Part shown: positions 33,797-45,491 of the stretch, piece by piece
Numbering within the stretch: position 1 is the first letter of the stretch
Layout: each line of letters opens with the position of its first letter
NCBI RefSeq assembly: GCF_042186555.1
Contig: NC_133324.1
Span: forward strand, 197,551,640-197,615,639
Length of the DNA: 64,000 bases
Direction: 5' to 3'
DNA from: Aquarana catesbeiana
Taxonomy: Eukaryota; Chordata; Amphibia; Anura; Ranidae
Made by a program: the position numbers and the translations under genes
The notes under the pieces: generated by a model
The model's input: only the letters and a program-made list of their open reading frames with translations
Told to the model about the DNA's origin: nothing
Databases searched by the model: none

Positions 33797-34291
33797 CTAA
33801 GTGCATTGTGCAGAAGTGTTCAGGTGCTATCCAAAATTAATAGCACCACAATGAACCAATGTTAAGCTTCAGTAAAACCTAAATACCTAGTTAAAGCACA
33901 TATGTGAGCTGTTCTATCAACCAAAGGATTTGTATTCCTCTTAAGTCCTGAAATTTTCATGGTCCTGCTGAGAATAACAGCAAGGTTGATAACCTCAACT
34001 GTCTCTATAAAGTTAAAGTCCATCTTTTCTGATTATATAAAAAAAAGAGTGGGACAGCATCTGAAAAAAAACCCCAGCCCTGATTGCAATACTCACTCTG
34101 CCTCCAGTTCTGTCCCCCAAAGACCTACTGCTCCTCTCTTATTTTTGGTTGAATGATATGCACCATCATTCAAATAACTTCACGTGCGCACTCTGGGTCA
34201 TGATTAAGCCATCCTGGACCCACAAAAGAATCCTTCAGGGAACTGCACAACGTCATTACATTTGCTGTGCATTCAAGACCCAAAAGGAAGT
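33797..34291. other. No gene recognised
   Basis: AT-rich spacer; a short frame at 33,959-34,156 has no recognised domain. Confidence 0.4.
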
Positions 34292-35083
34292 GAGTAAAAT
34301 GTTCCACAGCTCAACCCAAACTAACGCATTTCAGTTCAGACAAATACCTTATTTCTAGCCTAGTTACATTAACACTGACAACAGAAATATATAGCAGACC
34401 AACTGCTCAACACACCTCCAATAACTAATCCAAATGGATCCACCTGCAAGCACAGGAAAGTGGGTGCGTTGTTGGCTGATATAATGGCAATAAAAACCAA
34501 CTTCACAAAAATAATTATTTCCAGAAAGAAAAAGATAAGACTATTAAAAATGAGGTGGCATGTTATTCATATACAATGCATAGAATTGGAGGAGGCCAGA
34601 TGGGTAAATCACAAGATATAAAGACAGACTATATTATTAATCCAAATGCAGATCCGGGTCCAATCTTAGGTTTAATCCTAGTGGTGACCTGGTCTACAAG
34701 CAATGTATCCACCATTCTTCCCTTTGTCTGTGATAGCTGTCTCCTCCTCTTTGCAATCCATACACGCTCTCAATGCCACAGAATCGAAAGAAAGTAGTAT
34801 CCCCTCCATGTACCTCCCTAAAATGTTGTGAGACACTAGATATTTGTTTTTCGCTTATAAATTGATCGAGTCTCAAAAATGTTCTCAAATGTGAGTTCTA
34901 AGACAGTGCATGGTACAGCCTACAACGACATGCTGTGCAGCATATAAGATATACCACATAAGATGACCCACAATTGATGAAACGCCTAACCTCAAAGTGC
35001 TCCCTGTAATTAAAGATTCAATAAAGGTCTTTTTTCTGGACTGAAACACGTTAGCGTGGGTCATGCTATAGAACATTTTACTC
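34292..35083. repeat. Inverted 50-bp repeats flanking a Penelope-like relic
   Basis: 34,292-34,341 read on minus matches 35,035-35,083 on plus at roughly four bases in five: each has ctgRactgaaa, then a cgttag block, then gaacattttactc. GAAATGCGTTAG and GAAACACGTTAG each differ by one base from the GAAACGCGTTAG expected in the 3' half of a hammerhead-like motif. The region between is the GIY-YIG relic. Confidence 0.5.
34620..35015 (-). pseudogene. Penelope-like element, GIY-YIG endonuclease relic
   Basis: Minus strand, in pieces over two frames: FEVRRFINCGSSYVVYLI (about 35,012-34,955), then a VGCTMHCLRTHI block with stops, and SVSQHFREVHGGDTTFFRF followed by RGGDSYHRQREEWWIHCL (34,888-34,694). 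Penelope-like elements carry a C-terminal GIY-YIG nuclease of the form YVVYLI...C...YVG.T...LR.R..EH, a his-rich HF...HGGD segment, then a conserved Glu in R..E..WI. All of these are recognisable, but stop codons and frame changes disable it. The reverse transcriptase part is not found. It lies on the same strand as the hammerhead-like motif at 36.3 kb. Confidence 0.75.
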
Positions 35084-35545
35084 CTTGTTTTCAATAATGA
35101 AGATTCTTTCTTACCTTCACCTTGTTGCCAACGTTCGTTCATGAGTATCTACTGGGAAGCAGATGGAGACTGCTAGTCTGGCACGGTGAAGCGCCATACT
35201 ATAGCCTGAGACAGGTATACCTGGGTTGCAGACCCTTACATGTGTGCAACTATGTCCAAAAGGAAGTGAACCTGTAATCTCAAATGACCAGACTGAAGAA
35301 CTCAGAGGAAAAGGTAAGTCAGACTTTTTCAATAAATAAAATGGACTAGAGTTAAGCTTATACAGCTAAGTAGTTTCCCTAACTCCATGCTATGATTGGG
35401 TAGATCTGCAGGTGAAAAATCTTCCACTAACACCACAGCAAACTGGGCCTCTTAGCCTCAGAAGTGGACCACCAGATTATAGGTGGTCTGACAATGCTCA
35501 AACATCCATCAGGCTTGTTCCTGTTTACCATAGACTGCACAGAGA
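35084..35545. other. No gene recognised
   Basis: May include decayed upstream Penelope-like sequence on minus, but I cannot read a domain here. Confidence 0.35.
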
Positions 35546-36059
35546 TTAAAGGGCATGTAAAGGTAAAAATTTTTTCACCTTAATGCATTCTATGCATTAA
35601 GGTGAAAAAACTTTTGACAATACCGCCGCCCCCAGCCCCCCCATTTTACTTACCTGACGCCTCGAATCTTCGCTGCTCGTTCTCGTCATCTCCACTGCAG
35701 CTCAGCCTGGTCGCTGATTGGCTGCAGTGGATGGATTAAAAGCAGCGCAGCCATTGGCTCGCGCTGCTGTCAATCACATCCGATGACGTGGCGCGCCGGG
35801 GGGCGGGGCCGAGTGATACAGCGAGCGGCTATAGCCGCCGGCTGTATCACGGGAGCGCGCCCGCAAGCACTCACCACCATGCGAGGGAGCTCGCATTAAG
35901 GTGGTGAATGCTTGCAGGGAGGAGCTGAAACAGCCGCCGAGGGACCCCAGAAGACCAGGTTCGGGGCCACTCTGTGCAGAACGAGCTGCACAGTGAAGGT
36001 AAGTATAACATGTTTGTTATTTTTAAAAAAAAATAATTTTACCTTTACAACCCCTTTAA
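35546..36059 (-). mobile_element. TTAA MITE family B, reverse orientation, full copy
   Basis: TTAAAGGGCATGTAAAGGT (35,546) to acctttacaacccctttaa (36,059), with TTAA at both ends. It contains the small palindrome cttaatgcattctatgcatt, cttacctgacgcc and cattggctcgcgctgctgtc. It sits between the two parts of the presumed minus-strand Penelope-like element. Confidence 0.85.
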
Positions 36060-36540
36060 GGCTCAAATCCTGTTATCCTCTCTGAGAGCATCGCTCCACA
36101 GGTTAGATTACCATATACATATTTATTAAAATATATCCAAAATACTCACACATTACATGTAAAAATCGAGCATGTTATCACAAGTCAATTAAAGTTTCTA
36201 ACCAACAAAATGGGCGCGGTCCGCGTGTGCAGTGGCGTCATGTGTCCAGGCTCCACCCAACGCGTTTTGTCATATTAGATGTCATCAGGGGTGTGGCTAA
36301 TGGCCGTTGCTGCACTTATATATAGGGTAGGGGATAGAGGGGACTTCCCTCCCCTGATTGTGTTCCAGGCCTCAAAGTTCTTCTAACCAGAAGCGCAAAT
36401 GATGCCGCGACCAGAAGACTATTGGTTTAGTCCAGACCGGAAATTACGTCGAACCCGAAACTAACCTCCACGATAATAGAGTACAAACCGGAAGTGACAT
36501 CCTAGCGTCCTCTGCATAATTTTTTGAAAAAAAACAGGCC
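36060..36540 (-). mobile_element. Penelope-like upstream (pLTR-like) relic
   Basis: A non-coding minus-strand segment with tatatataagtgcagcaac followed by the hammerhead-like motif. It lies about 1.1 kb upstream of the GIY-YIG relic on the same strand (0.5 kb of that is a MITE). In Penelope-like elements hammerheads sit in the pLTR regions, which fits; the assignment is inference. Confidence 0.45.
36253..36294 (-). ncRNA. Hammerhead-ribozyme-like motif
   Basis: Minus strand: stem I CACCC (36,293-36,289), box CTGATGA (36,288-36,282), weak stem II CAT/ATG, then AAAACGCGTT (36,268-36,259) and stem I GGGTG (36,258-36,254), a 5-bp perfect match. The first base of GAAA is A, which CpG decay of CGAAAC to CAAAAC would give. 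Stem III is A-U, C-G with a GC loop. Loss of the invariant G makes it inactive as read. Confidence 0.5.
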
Positions 36541-38699
36541 AGAATTTATAATACTAATATAAAAAATATATACCTAATATTAAAAAACACAAATGACTGT
36601 AATTCAAAAAATGTTATTATTATTCAATGCTCTTCTGCATCTTTGGAAGTTTTCTGGATGAACTTTTTTTTTATTAAGCGCTGCATTTCTTTTAAAATGT
36701 ACCGTTGATTGTTACCCACAATTTATGCTAGCTGCTTTTTTTCTGCTGTAACCATGAGCGCGGTGAAGTTTTTATTAATATTTCATGATTGGGTAGAGAA
36801 ATAGCAAGAGCAGAAGCAAATTGATAAGGTGATCCCTTTGCTCTCTCCCCCTGTCAGCATGTTTCTTGTCTGCAAATGTGTACGCAGCAGATCTGATAAT
36901 TTCTAATGCTTACCATCCCTTTCCCAAGAAGCTGATACCAAGGTAAATCCAGGTACAAACAGGAGTTACAGTAAAATATAAATTTAGTAAATAAACTACA
37001 TTATTGATGTTTTTTATTGGATGCCCTGGTAATAACATTTCTTCCAGATGTCATATGTTGGCAGCCAGTCTTCATCTAAACTTCAGCTGAGTCAGGTTAT
37101 AGCTGATGTAAGAAGTTCAGTTTTATTTTTATCAGAAAGATGCATTTATTGTTTAGTGGGAGCTATTGGAATGAGACTGTCAGACCACAAGTCCCTTATC
37201 CCTGTAACAGGCTTGATTAATTAAACCTCCTAAAAACAATACATCAGACAATACTGTACGGAGCTGAGTCTGCAACAAAGAATTTTCCCTACAGGCAAAT
37301 AGGTTGAACTTTACTATTCCAGATGGAGACATTAAACCATATAATATTTTAACTTGAAATCCTCCCTGAAGTCCAGAGTGGGGTCTGTAAAATACAGACT
37401 GTCAAGTACACATGTTTCTTGTTTCTTCTATTAACTGAAAATTGTCCAGTGGTACATATTTTAAGGATGGCAATATATCTGAGGAAACCATTGATAGAAA
37501 AGAACACAAATAGCAGGACTCTGCTCTTTTCAACTAAACAGTGTACCATAAAGATTAAAGGTTTTATGATTCTTTTAAACCAAGAGTATTCATCATAAAG
37601 TTTTGTTGTTACCTAACCATTTATCACTGAACTGCCGGAGGGCTAAAGCTCCACATCCCACTAGATCGCCATTCTGGGAGTATACATTAAATCATTCAAC
37701 CAGATTCTGTGTATCATCTTCATTATTTTCCTATACTTCTTAACATTCTAAATTATGCAACAAAATTATATCATCAGAAGGATATCAGCCAAAAGGGATA
37801 CTATACTGACTGTAAAGATGCCTACAGACTGTTCACCCAATGTGGTTGGATTAGGCAACAATCCTAAAGTGTTTGTAAATGCTAACAATGAACTACACTT
37901 ATTTACTCCCCTTTAGTTTATTAAATATACTAGTAAAAACAGTTTGCTATATTTATTCGATAAAAGAGAGGCCTGGAGTAAAAGGAAGAAAGCAATAGAA
38001 GCAGGGTCGGCATGACAGGGGTTAAATGGGCTTGTTCATGGTTTAGGTTACTGGGTTTAAGGCTACATGATAGGTCAGCAGGCTGCAGTGGACAGGGTTT
38101 GAGCTGGGTGGAGAAAAGGGGGAATTAAGCAGTAGACAGGAAGGGGAGGGCTTCAGTCGGAGAGGAGAGTAGAGCAACTTCTCACCCTTCTGCCCTGAAT
38201 ATGGGGGCTTGGGACCAGTTAGGGAGGTGGTGGGGTGCAAGGTCCTTTTTTAGGTTAATATGGGCACCAAAGGTATGGTGTAGGGACCTGTCTGAGGTAC
38301 AGCTCCCAGGTGGTGGATATGTGTACCTGCTAGTTGTCTCCGAGTTGGTGTTTTTTTACGGCTGGAGGCCTGTGAAGTGACAAGCAGGTACTATCCTGGG
38401 TTTTATGCCTATTAGGACCTTGTAGCCATTTCTCTTTAATAAACAGTCTGGTCTGGTTTTTATGTTATTAATGTTAATTATTGGTTATTTATATTTGTTT
38501 AATAAAAAGGCTGCTGTGGCAAATTTAACTCCAATTTTGTGTGGTGTGGTCACTAAGGGAAAAGGTGGGGTTTCTTGGTATAGCAGTAACAAGACCATAG
38601 TCATGCATAAAAAGTATTCTTGTCCTTGGGTGACAACTCTCCATAGATACTTTACAATGAATGAGCGCTGTTAACCTAGGATAGGATGCATGTTTATGG
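36541..38699. other. No gene; possible LTR-like text near the end
   Basis: Mostly AT-rich. From about 38,020 to 38,520 the sequence is G-rich, with AATAAA sites (38,437 and 38,500 area) and gaggtacagctcccagg; it could be a retroelement terminal region, but no ends or duplication are visible. Confidence 0.35.
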
Positions 38700-38815
38700 C
38701 AGTTTCAGGAGGTGAAAATAAAAAAAGGAACAAAAAAACGAATGCAGCCACCAAATCTAAAGACTTGTAAACTGCAATATATAAAAATATTGTTGGGTCT
38801 AGATATGCTTTAAAC
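38700..38815 (+). repeat. Fragment of MITE family G
   Basis: Shares gatgcagccaccacatctaa-like text (here aatgcagccaccaaatctaa) and ggtctagatatgctttaa with the right third of 32,058-32,638. Confidence 0.6.
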
Positions 38816-39234
38816 ATTTCTCAATGCAGATATTCTCTGGCCTAGGAGAGAGTTGATTGGCTGTTTGGATCACTACTGTTTCCCATCAGGCATAATTCCA
38901 ATGTGCATGATTGTAGAACAATATTTTGTATGAAGGATTGCCGGGCAGCTGGATCGATCATGAATAGATATATAGCTGTCTGTAGGCACCTTTAGGCTAG
39001 GTTAATATCTGTCCAATGCACCAGCACACATGCATTGCTGCGCATTTTTACACATGTTGCTGTAGGACAGCTTATTCATTTGACTTGTCTACCCTACTGC
39101 ATCTAAATGACGCCAAAAAAGGGCATGATTCTTTTTTTAAATTGCACTGCACCAAAGTACATGGCACCCAATATGAATTAATGGTCACTGCAGCATACTG
39201 GCAAAAAAAGAAAAAAAAATCTTAAAGCATACCA

Positions 39235-40800
39235 CACTCTCAACATGGGGAGGGTACTTTAGCAGGGCCATGCCTGGCCTTTCCGCAAAGCACATTTTCC
39301 TCATTTTGATGAGGATAAGGGCCTCTTCTCCACATCACTGGCCCAGTGGATAAGGGGATCTGTGGGTGGGGAACTTATCTGAATCTAGAAGCCCCCTTTA
39401 AACAAAGTGAATGAGCAAGGGGTCATTCTTGGTCACTCATTTACAAAAAAAAGTATTAACTAAACTCACAGCACATTTTCCAAAGTTCATTGTTTAAAAG
39501 ATAAAAAATAAAAAAATAGGCATGTCTCATGGTGTAAATCCATTGTCAATCTTGTTGTCCAACAATGCAGACCTATATCAATCACCATGAATAACTCCTG
39601 CCAACCTGCAGAAACAAAAAATACTAACTGCTTGAGATTATGCTTTACAGACAGATTCTCTAAATATGATCCTGAACCCATGGCCATATTTAGTCAATTA
39701 TGTCACCTGAGACTTCCAGCCCCTTTGTTCACATTAAGCTGTCGGGCCTGGAAATATAATTTGTGGAGAGCATTGGAAGCACATTGTGTCTGACGGTTGT
39801 TTTGTTTAGGCGGTTCAGTGGCCATTATTAATCGAAACCTTACCATTTGTTGATGCCATATGGCCTAGTATTGTTCACGGGGCCAAATGTGGGGTGTGGT
39901 CTCCCCTAAAAATCCATACCAAACTCTCATCATGGATAAGGGGCTAGTCATTTTTTTTTGTTGGGGTCCCCTTTTACAATTCATCTCGGCCCTCATCTAG
40001 GATAAATGTCTGGTATTTATGTTGGGGGGAATTCTGGTTGCTAAGTTTACAAACAGAATGGAAATGTAATTTACTAGCAATTTAAATGGTATTTTTTTTC
40101 TTTTGTAAATGTCACTTTTGCAGCTCAGGTTTAAGGCATCCACCAAGCATGGTATTTAAAGGAATTGTGTATTTTAAATATTGTCCTTTAAGCCTTATTA
40201 AAATAGCTGATACCCACTAAATGGGATTTTTTTTAAATTTGTTTTTTTATTGGTCAGTGTTCCTCAAAGCAATGCCCAACTCTCAGTGAATGCCCTTTGT
40301 TTGACAACCTCTTGCCTATTAGCCTTGAAAATGCCTTTGATTACAAATAGAAGGGAGCCAGCTGGTAAATGTCATTATTATTATGGTATTATTTTTCTTT
40401 CTAAATGTCACTTTTGCTTTAGTACATCTTACAGGTGTGCCACTTCACAGGCAGTTTTAAAGCATCTGCCAAGCATGTTATTTTGAAAAACTATACATTT
40501 TTAATGTTTTACTTTAAAAACTACTAAAAGATCTGCTACCTGCCGAGCCGAACTGTGTATTTAATTTTTTTTTTTTCATTGGTCCTTGTCATTCAGGGCA
40601 ATGCTCAGGTCCCCATGGCTTTTTTTTTTATTTTTTTTTTAACAATTTCTTTCCTATTACACTTAAAAATGGAGATAAATTATTTTCAAGATTTGCCTAC
40701 CATTGAGTTCAATGGGGTTTGCAATAAATGTTACAATTTGTGAATTCTTAGACATGTTCGCTGAATGCACCCAAGCAGATTTGCCCACCACTTATTAAGC
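39235..40800. repeat. Strongly decayed hAT-like foldback family C copy
   Basis: Contains ctcaacatggggagggtact, tttgatgaggataagggcct and a tggggtccccttt block matching family C, then the mirror half with tttaaggcatc and cactaaatggg. More diverged than the other copies; ends not found. Confidence 0.55.
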
Positions 40801-42732
40801 AAATTAGCAAATGTTAAGAGTTATGTTGGTAAGATTGAAGAGATATATAAAGAAATAGTAATAGTCCCAGGATGAAATCTTGGAGTTTCATCCTGGGACA
40901 GGAAGAGGAAGTTCAGAGCACAATTATCTTCATCCTTTTCTTTTGAAAATGTAAGCAGGCCATCTAATGTTACTCTTTATTTCCCTAAAGTATTCAGTTG
41001 CATTATAAAAGGGAATGAACATTAAAAAGCTGCAAGCTTGTAGCACTGGTGGCCAAAAAAAAAATGTGTGTGTTGTAAATTACTTTTAATTCTCTGACGT
41101 TTACCCAGGGAAAAGATGAAGTCTCTCACTAGATGTGTCAAAATGCTATCCAACTTGGAGGCCAAGTAAAGCATTTGACACTGGTAAATCTTTGATTTCA
41201 AGATAACCCTAACTGATATCAATATCCTCCTTCTTCCTGGAACTCTTGGACAGATCAAATTGGAGGATCTGCACATATTCTCAGCAGTGTTTGTACGAGC
41301 ACTTGTACTTTCGGGATATGTGCAAGTACAGTTCAAATAAATCAGTGTGTAACACAGTGAATTGAAATAGTAATAGTAATTGAAAAATAAAAAATACCAG
41401 TACTCTGAGTTGTATATTACAAAGGTTACTGCACACCGAGAATGTTCATTTGCTTACTGTTTGCACTGAGCTGGAATGGTAGCTTGGTGGCTGGCTTGCA
41501 GCTTAGAGCTCCTATTTTCTTTTTCCTCTACTAGGTATAGGATTTTATGCTTTCTGGTGTTTGTGTTCCTGTGGTCTGAACTTTATCTCAATGTTGGTTT
41601 CTACATGAATAAAGTCTGAAAAATATTCAGTGTTTTATAAATCAGTAGACATCATCCACAAAATGCTTTCCCATTTTAGTTGTGACCTTTAATATTTAGA
41701 TGGTTGGCTTATGTATTGACTGGTTGTATTTCCCAACTATGCAACAATTATATAGATATTTTGCAAGCCTATAGAGTTGGTTTTCATTTGCTAGTCTACA
41801 GGCAAACTATTTAATATAATGAGCTAGCATTTCGATATATACCTCCAAAATTAAAGACAAAAATGTCACTGAACAATCCCTTAAAAAGTTAAGCAAAATG
41901 TAATATATGCTTGAAAAATAAATAATAGGAGGCTTTCAAAGCCACTCATTCTAAACATTTTCACCTTGGTAAGACAACACAACAGCCCTCCCTCTGTGAA
42001 AACAAACATTCTTCTTCCCAGTAAAGTGAATTCCAATCTTATTGTATCCTATATACACAGTAGATATCCTACTGCTTGTAAACAAATACTAAACTGCAGG
42101 AGCACAATGGACACATATGTTATCTGGTATCAGTGTATACTGCTAAATTCCTAGTTTTGTATTGTCCAGGGATCAAGAGGGGATCACCCATACTCCCTGA
42201 ATTCTGGTGACAAAATACACGGTACTATATTTTGTTAAAGCCAGCCATAGACTGAGTATCCATAGGCCTAAGATGTTTTATTTATTTTAATGCATCAAGT
42301 GGATATTTTCATATATATTGGAGAGACCCTTAGCTGCCTGAACTTTCCTAAGCATAAACAGGCAGGCCTGTTAAACATTTCTGTTGGGACCATTATCCAA
42401 TTTCTATCCAAAGTCTCTGGCCAGATCAAAAGGTACCTCTGATTATGATAGAATTATTTTCCAATCTTGACAATCTCTGTAGAAACAGGTGACACAATCA
42501 GTATATCTATGAACATTTTCAGACCTTATCAGCAATGTTGCTTTACAGACCATGGTGGCATTTGAAGGATTGGCCACACTGGATTCCTACAGATGATAGA
42601 CATTACTTCCTCACAATAAGAGCGGTACCAGTGATGTCTGTGATGGGAGTCACTTTGGGTGGGGGCTTGTGAAACCCAGCTTACCTTAAAGAGCTCTGGA
42701 AACTCCTTGTCCAGCTCCCCTGGCCCCTCCTT
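40801..42732. other. No gene or repeat recognised
   Basis: AT-rich; a 104-residue minus frame (41,022-41,336) shows no domain. Confidence 0.4.
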
Positions 42733-43430
42733 TGTGTAAGTCACCCTGTGTCTATTAGGGGCACAGGGTGATTGAGAACCCCAGTCTTATCTACAGTAAT
42801 CAGACGCACCATACAACCACACCAGACTCAGCATTTCCTTTTACCCATTATCCAGGCCTGATGTGTGGTTTGTGTTGAAGGAATGAAGGGGCTCTTTCAT
42901 TTGGACATTAACATTTCTGAACAATATCCATTTAAGAATATGAAGATAAAGTCCACCTTTCGTCAGAAACCATTGCTAGATGGTTTGAGGTGGGGTGGAG
43001 GTGCTATGTGTTTGTTAAGTGCCTGTATCCTATTGTTCTATTGCTTGTGTCTGCCTTGGGAGCAACTTATTATGGAATGTATATGTCTATGTGGATTAGC
43101 TGTGAGAGGGGAGAGGGGGGAATTCTCCAGCAGCCTCTCCTAAAAATGGCCTACTATTGAAAAGTCGAATACACCTGTATCATGCTACTGGAGGAGGTAA
43201 AGTTTACCCGGCCCTGTGTCATTATGCAAAGAAGAGGGATTGTCCCTGGGCCCTGAGTGTATATCTCTGTATCTGTGTTCAAATAAAGAGTTCCTATTCT
43301 GGTGTACTCCAAAACTGGTGTTGCCTGGTTCTGGGGGTAACTATAGTCAGACTTGCGGGTCTCGTGTTCCAGAACTTGGGATACAGTTTCTTGGCAGAGA
43401 AACCCAACAGGGTGTAAGGAGTCTGTCACA
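42733..43430 (+). repeat. LTR-like segment, possible solo LTR
   Basis: Possible TG start (42,733) and CA end (43,430). An AATAAA in gttcaaataaagagttcct (about 43,277-43,283) is followed by U5-like text with ggtgttgcctggttctgggg. Promoter-side features and a target duplication were not found, and no internal coding region is attached. The LTR class cannot be told. Confidence 0.35.
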
Positions 43431-43480
43431 ATGTCTACTGTGCACGTAACATATACTGTAGGTACATGTCACCTGAGTAA

Positions 43481-44419
43481 CCAACTCACATATTGGTAAA
43501 AAAGTCTGTGCCAATCATCCCACACACCATTAAGGGGATCCCGGTGGGACAATTCATTTGTCTACATTGCATATGCAGTGAGGATACAGATTTTGAGAAG
43601 GAGGCAGGAGCATTGTACAATAGGTTTAGACAACGGGGTTACCCCGTTTGGATGTTAGAGCAAGCATTGAGCATCACTAAAAATAACAACAGGGAAGATC
43701 TTCTCTCTAAACAAAAACAGCCCCAAAATAGATATAATGACAAACCCACTGTAGTTACACCATTTAGCCAGGAATTCTATCAGATTAGAGAAGTGGTTAA
43801 TAAGTATTTGCCCCTCTTGTTTGAGGATGAGTCTTTGATGAAGATTCTATGTGGGGGGATGAACTTTATACTTAGTAAGGCACAGTCCCTAGGTACCTCT
43901 CTTTCTCCTAGCTTTTTATGTTCCAAGCCTAAACAATCAACCACATGGTTACACTTTAAAGACAACTTCAGGTGTGGTATCAGGGATTGTCCTTGCTGTC
44001 TGCATATTTCTGGAGGTCAGGAGGTGACGTCCAGCAGTAATGGCAAGATCTTTCATTTAAAACATTTTTTCAGTTGTAATACCACGTATGTCGTCTATGT
44101 CATTACTTGCAAATCATGCAATATCCAATATGTGAAAGGCACCACTCGCAGACTACGCGATCGCTTCCGTGAACACCTAAGCGACATTAGAACAGAAGCA
44201 TCCACTAATGTAGCGAGGCATTTTAACAACCACCACGGTGGTAATACTGGTCTGGTGAAAGTACAAATAGTAGAAAGGATTAAACTTTCAGCCAGAGGGG
44301 GTTATTTATTTAGACTTTTATGTAGGAGGGAAGTTTACTGGATTTTTTATTTGAGTACCCGTATTCCCTCTGGCTTAAACTATGAATGGGATGTTTCCCA
44401 TTATTTTGAGCAATTTTAA
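43481..44419 (+). CDS. Penelope-like element ORF end: RT C-terminus plus GIY-YIG endonuclease
   Basis: A 308-residue open frame, preceded in frame by a stop at 43,478 and 5' truncated relative to the family. Residues 1-60 read as the C-terminal part of a Penelope-like reverse transcriptase (IPVGQF...ICSEDTDFEKEA...RFRQRGYP). Around residue 160 is a cysteine-rich linker (CGIRDCPCCLHIS). Residues about 200-300 form the GIY-YIG nuclease: TTYVVYVITCKSCNIQYVKG, RRLRDRFREH with the catalytic Arg, HFNNHHGG, then RREVYWIFYL with the Glu. VKG stands where most family members have VGxT. No internal stop or frameshift in this part. The catalytic RT palm is missing, so it cannot act alone. Confidence 0.85.
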   Translation, partial: PTHILVKKSVPIIPHTIKGIPVGQFICLHCICSEDTDFEKEAGALYNRFRQRGYPVWMLEQALSITKNNNREDLLSKQKQPQNRYNDKPTVVTPFSQEFYQIREVVNKYLPLLFEDESLMKILCGGMNFILSKAQSLGTSLSPSFLCSKPKQSTTWLHFKDNFRCGIRDCPCCLHISGGQEVTSSSNGKIFHLKHFFSCNTTYVVYVITCKSCNIQYVKGTTRRLRDRFREHLSDIRTEASTNVARHFNNHHGGNTGLVKVQIVERIKLSARGGYLFRLLCRREVYWIFYLSTRIPSGLNYEWDVSHYFEQF

Positions 44420-45491
44420 TGTGCTTCATATATATTTTTTGTCCTTCTTATTAAACCCCTGCTCTCGGTCTTTGTTGATGTAAAAAAAAAAAAAATTTTG
44501 TTGCGATTTTTGAACAATTGCCACGTTTTCTTTTTTTCTCTGCTAGTATCTATCTTTATGGGCTCAGTTATATGCACACATATTTGTTTTACATGAAACA
44601 TATATACTTTCTTTGTTTCAGGACTATTCCGTTCTTGTTTTTTGTAAATGTGTGGGTGTTTTTGATTTTAATGGTGTCAGTATAGTGGTGTTTTCATGTG
44701 AAACTTTTATTTACTTTTGTGGCTCCAATTACAAATATAAATATAATTATATACATATGCTTATATGCATTTTCTTTTTGGATTTTTGGATTTTTATATA
44801 TATTGTATTAGGCTACTGGTAAATTCTGGTCCATGAGGGGATTTTTCATGTATACATATGTTTATATATCCTTATACATGAGTTTCCTCCTACCATGATT
44901 CCATCACTATCTTTGCTGTTATGTGTTTGTATTTTTGAAAGTATACGTATACATTCTTATATGTATACTGTTTTAACCCCTTTACACATGTGTTTCAATG
45001 CCTATACTATTTTACATCGGTATGCGATTAATTATTTCCTGTGACATTTTGACATTTGTATTATACATGTATGTATATTTGTTTTGTCCAGGTGTGCATG
45101 TCTACTTTGCCTGATCATCCTATTTGCACATGGTGTGTTGAACATTTCTTTTTTTGACAGGTGATTGATTGATTTTTACCTGTCTTTTTGTGATTGGTTC
45201 CAGCCACACACTTAGGTCTATAAAGGAGCATGCACACCCGGTGATAGCCAGCAATGATTAAGCACTTTGTGTGAAACGCATCTGCTGAACAGTGTGGATC
45301 CCTCGCGTGTCATGTTTTTTAACCTTTGATTATACAATAAACCAAATTTTTCTTCATCTCTGCATGTGCCGCTTTTTCTCTTTGTTGCATACGGCATACG
45401 ACATACCCCGAAAGCTTGTCCTGAAAAATTGTATGTTAGTGCAAATAAAAAAAGTATCACGGACAGTACTCAATTTTCTCTTTGTTGCATA
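44420..45491 (+). mobile_element. Penelope-like 3' non-coding region
   Basis: About 0.8 kb of T-rich sequence follows the ORF, then the hammerhead-like motif (45,249-45,287) and an AATAAA (about 45,339). An 18-bp direct repeat, ttttctctttgttgcata, sits at 45,374-45,391 and 45,474-45,491, exactly 100 bp apart; it may mark a terminal duplication. Extent of the element is a guess. Confidence 0.5.
45249..45287 (+). ncRNA. Hammerhead-ribozyme-like motif downstream of GIY-YIG ORF
   Basis: Plus strand: stem I CAGCA (45,249-45,253), box ATGATTA (45,254-45,260; consensus CTGATGA), an A, stem II GCAC/GTGT with a TTT loop (45,262-45,272), GAAAC (45,273-45,277), GC, then ATC (45,280-45,282) and stem I TGCTG (45,283-45,287), a perfect 5-bp partner. 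The GAAA box is intact; ATC would be GTC before CpG decay. Two changes in the CTGATGA box argue against activity. Confidence 0.5.
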
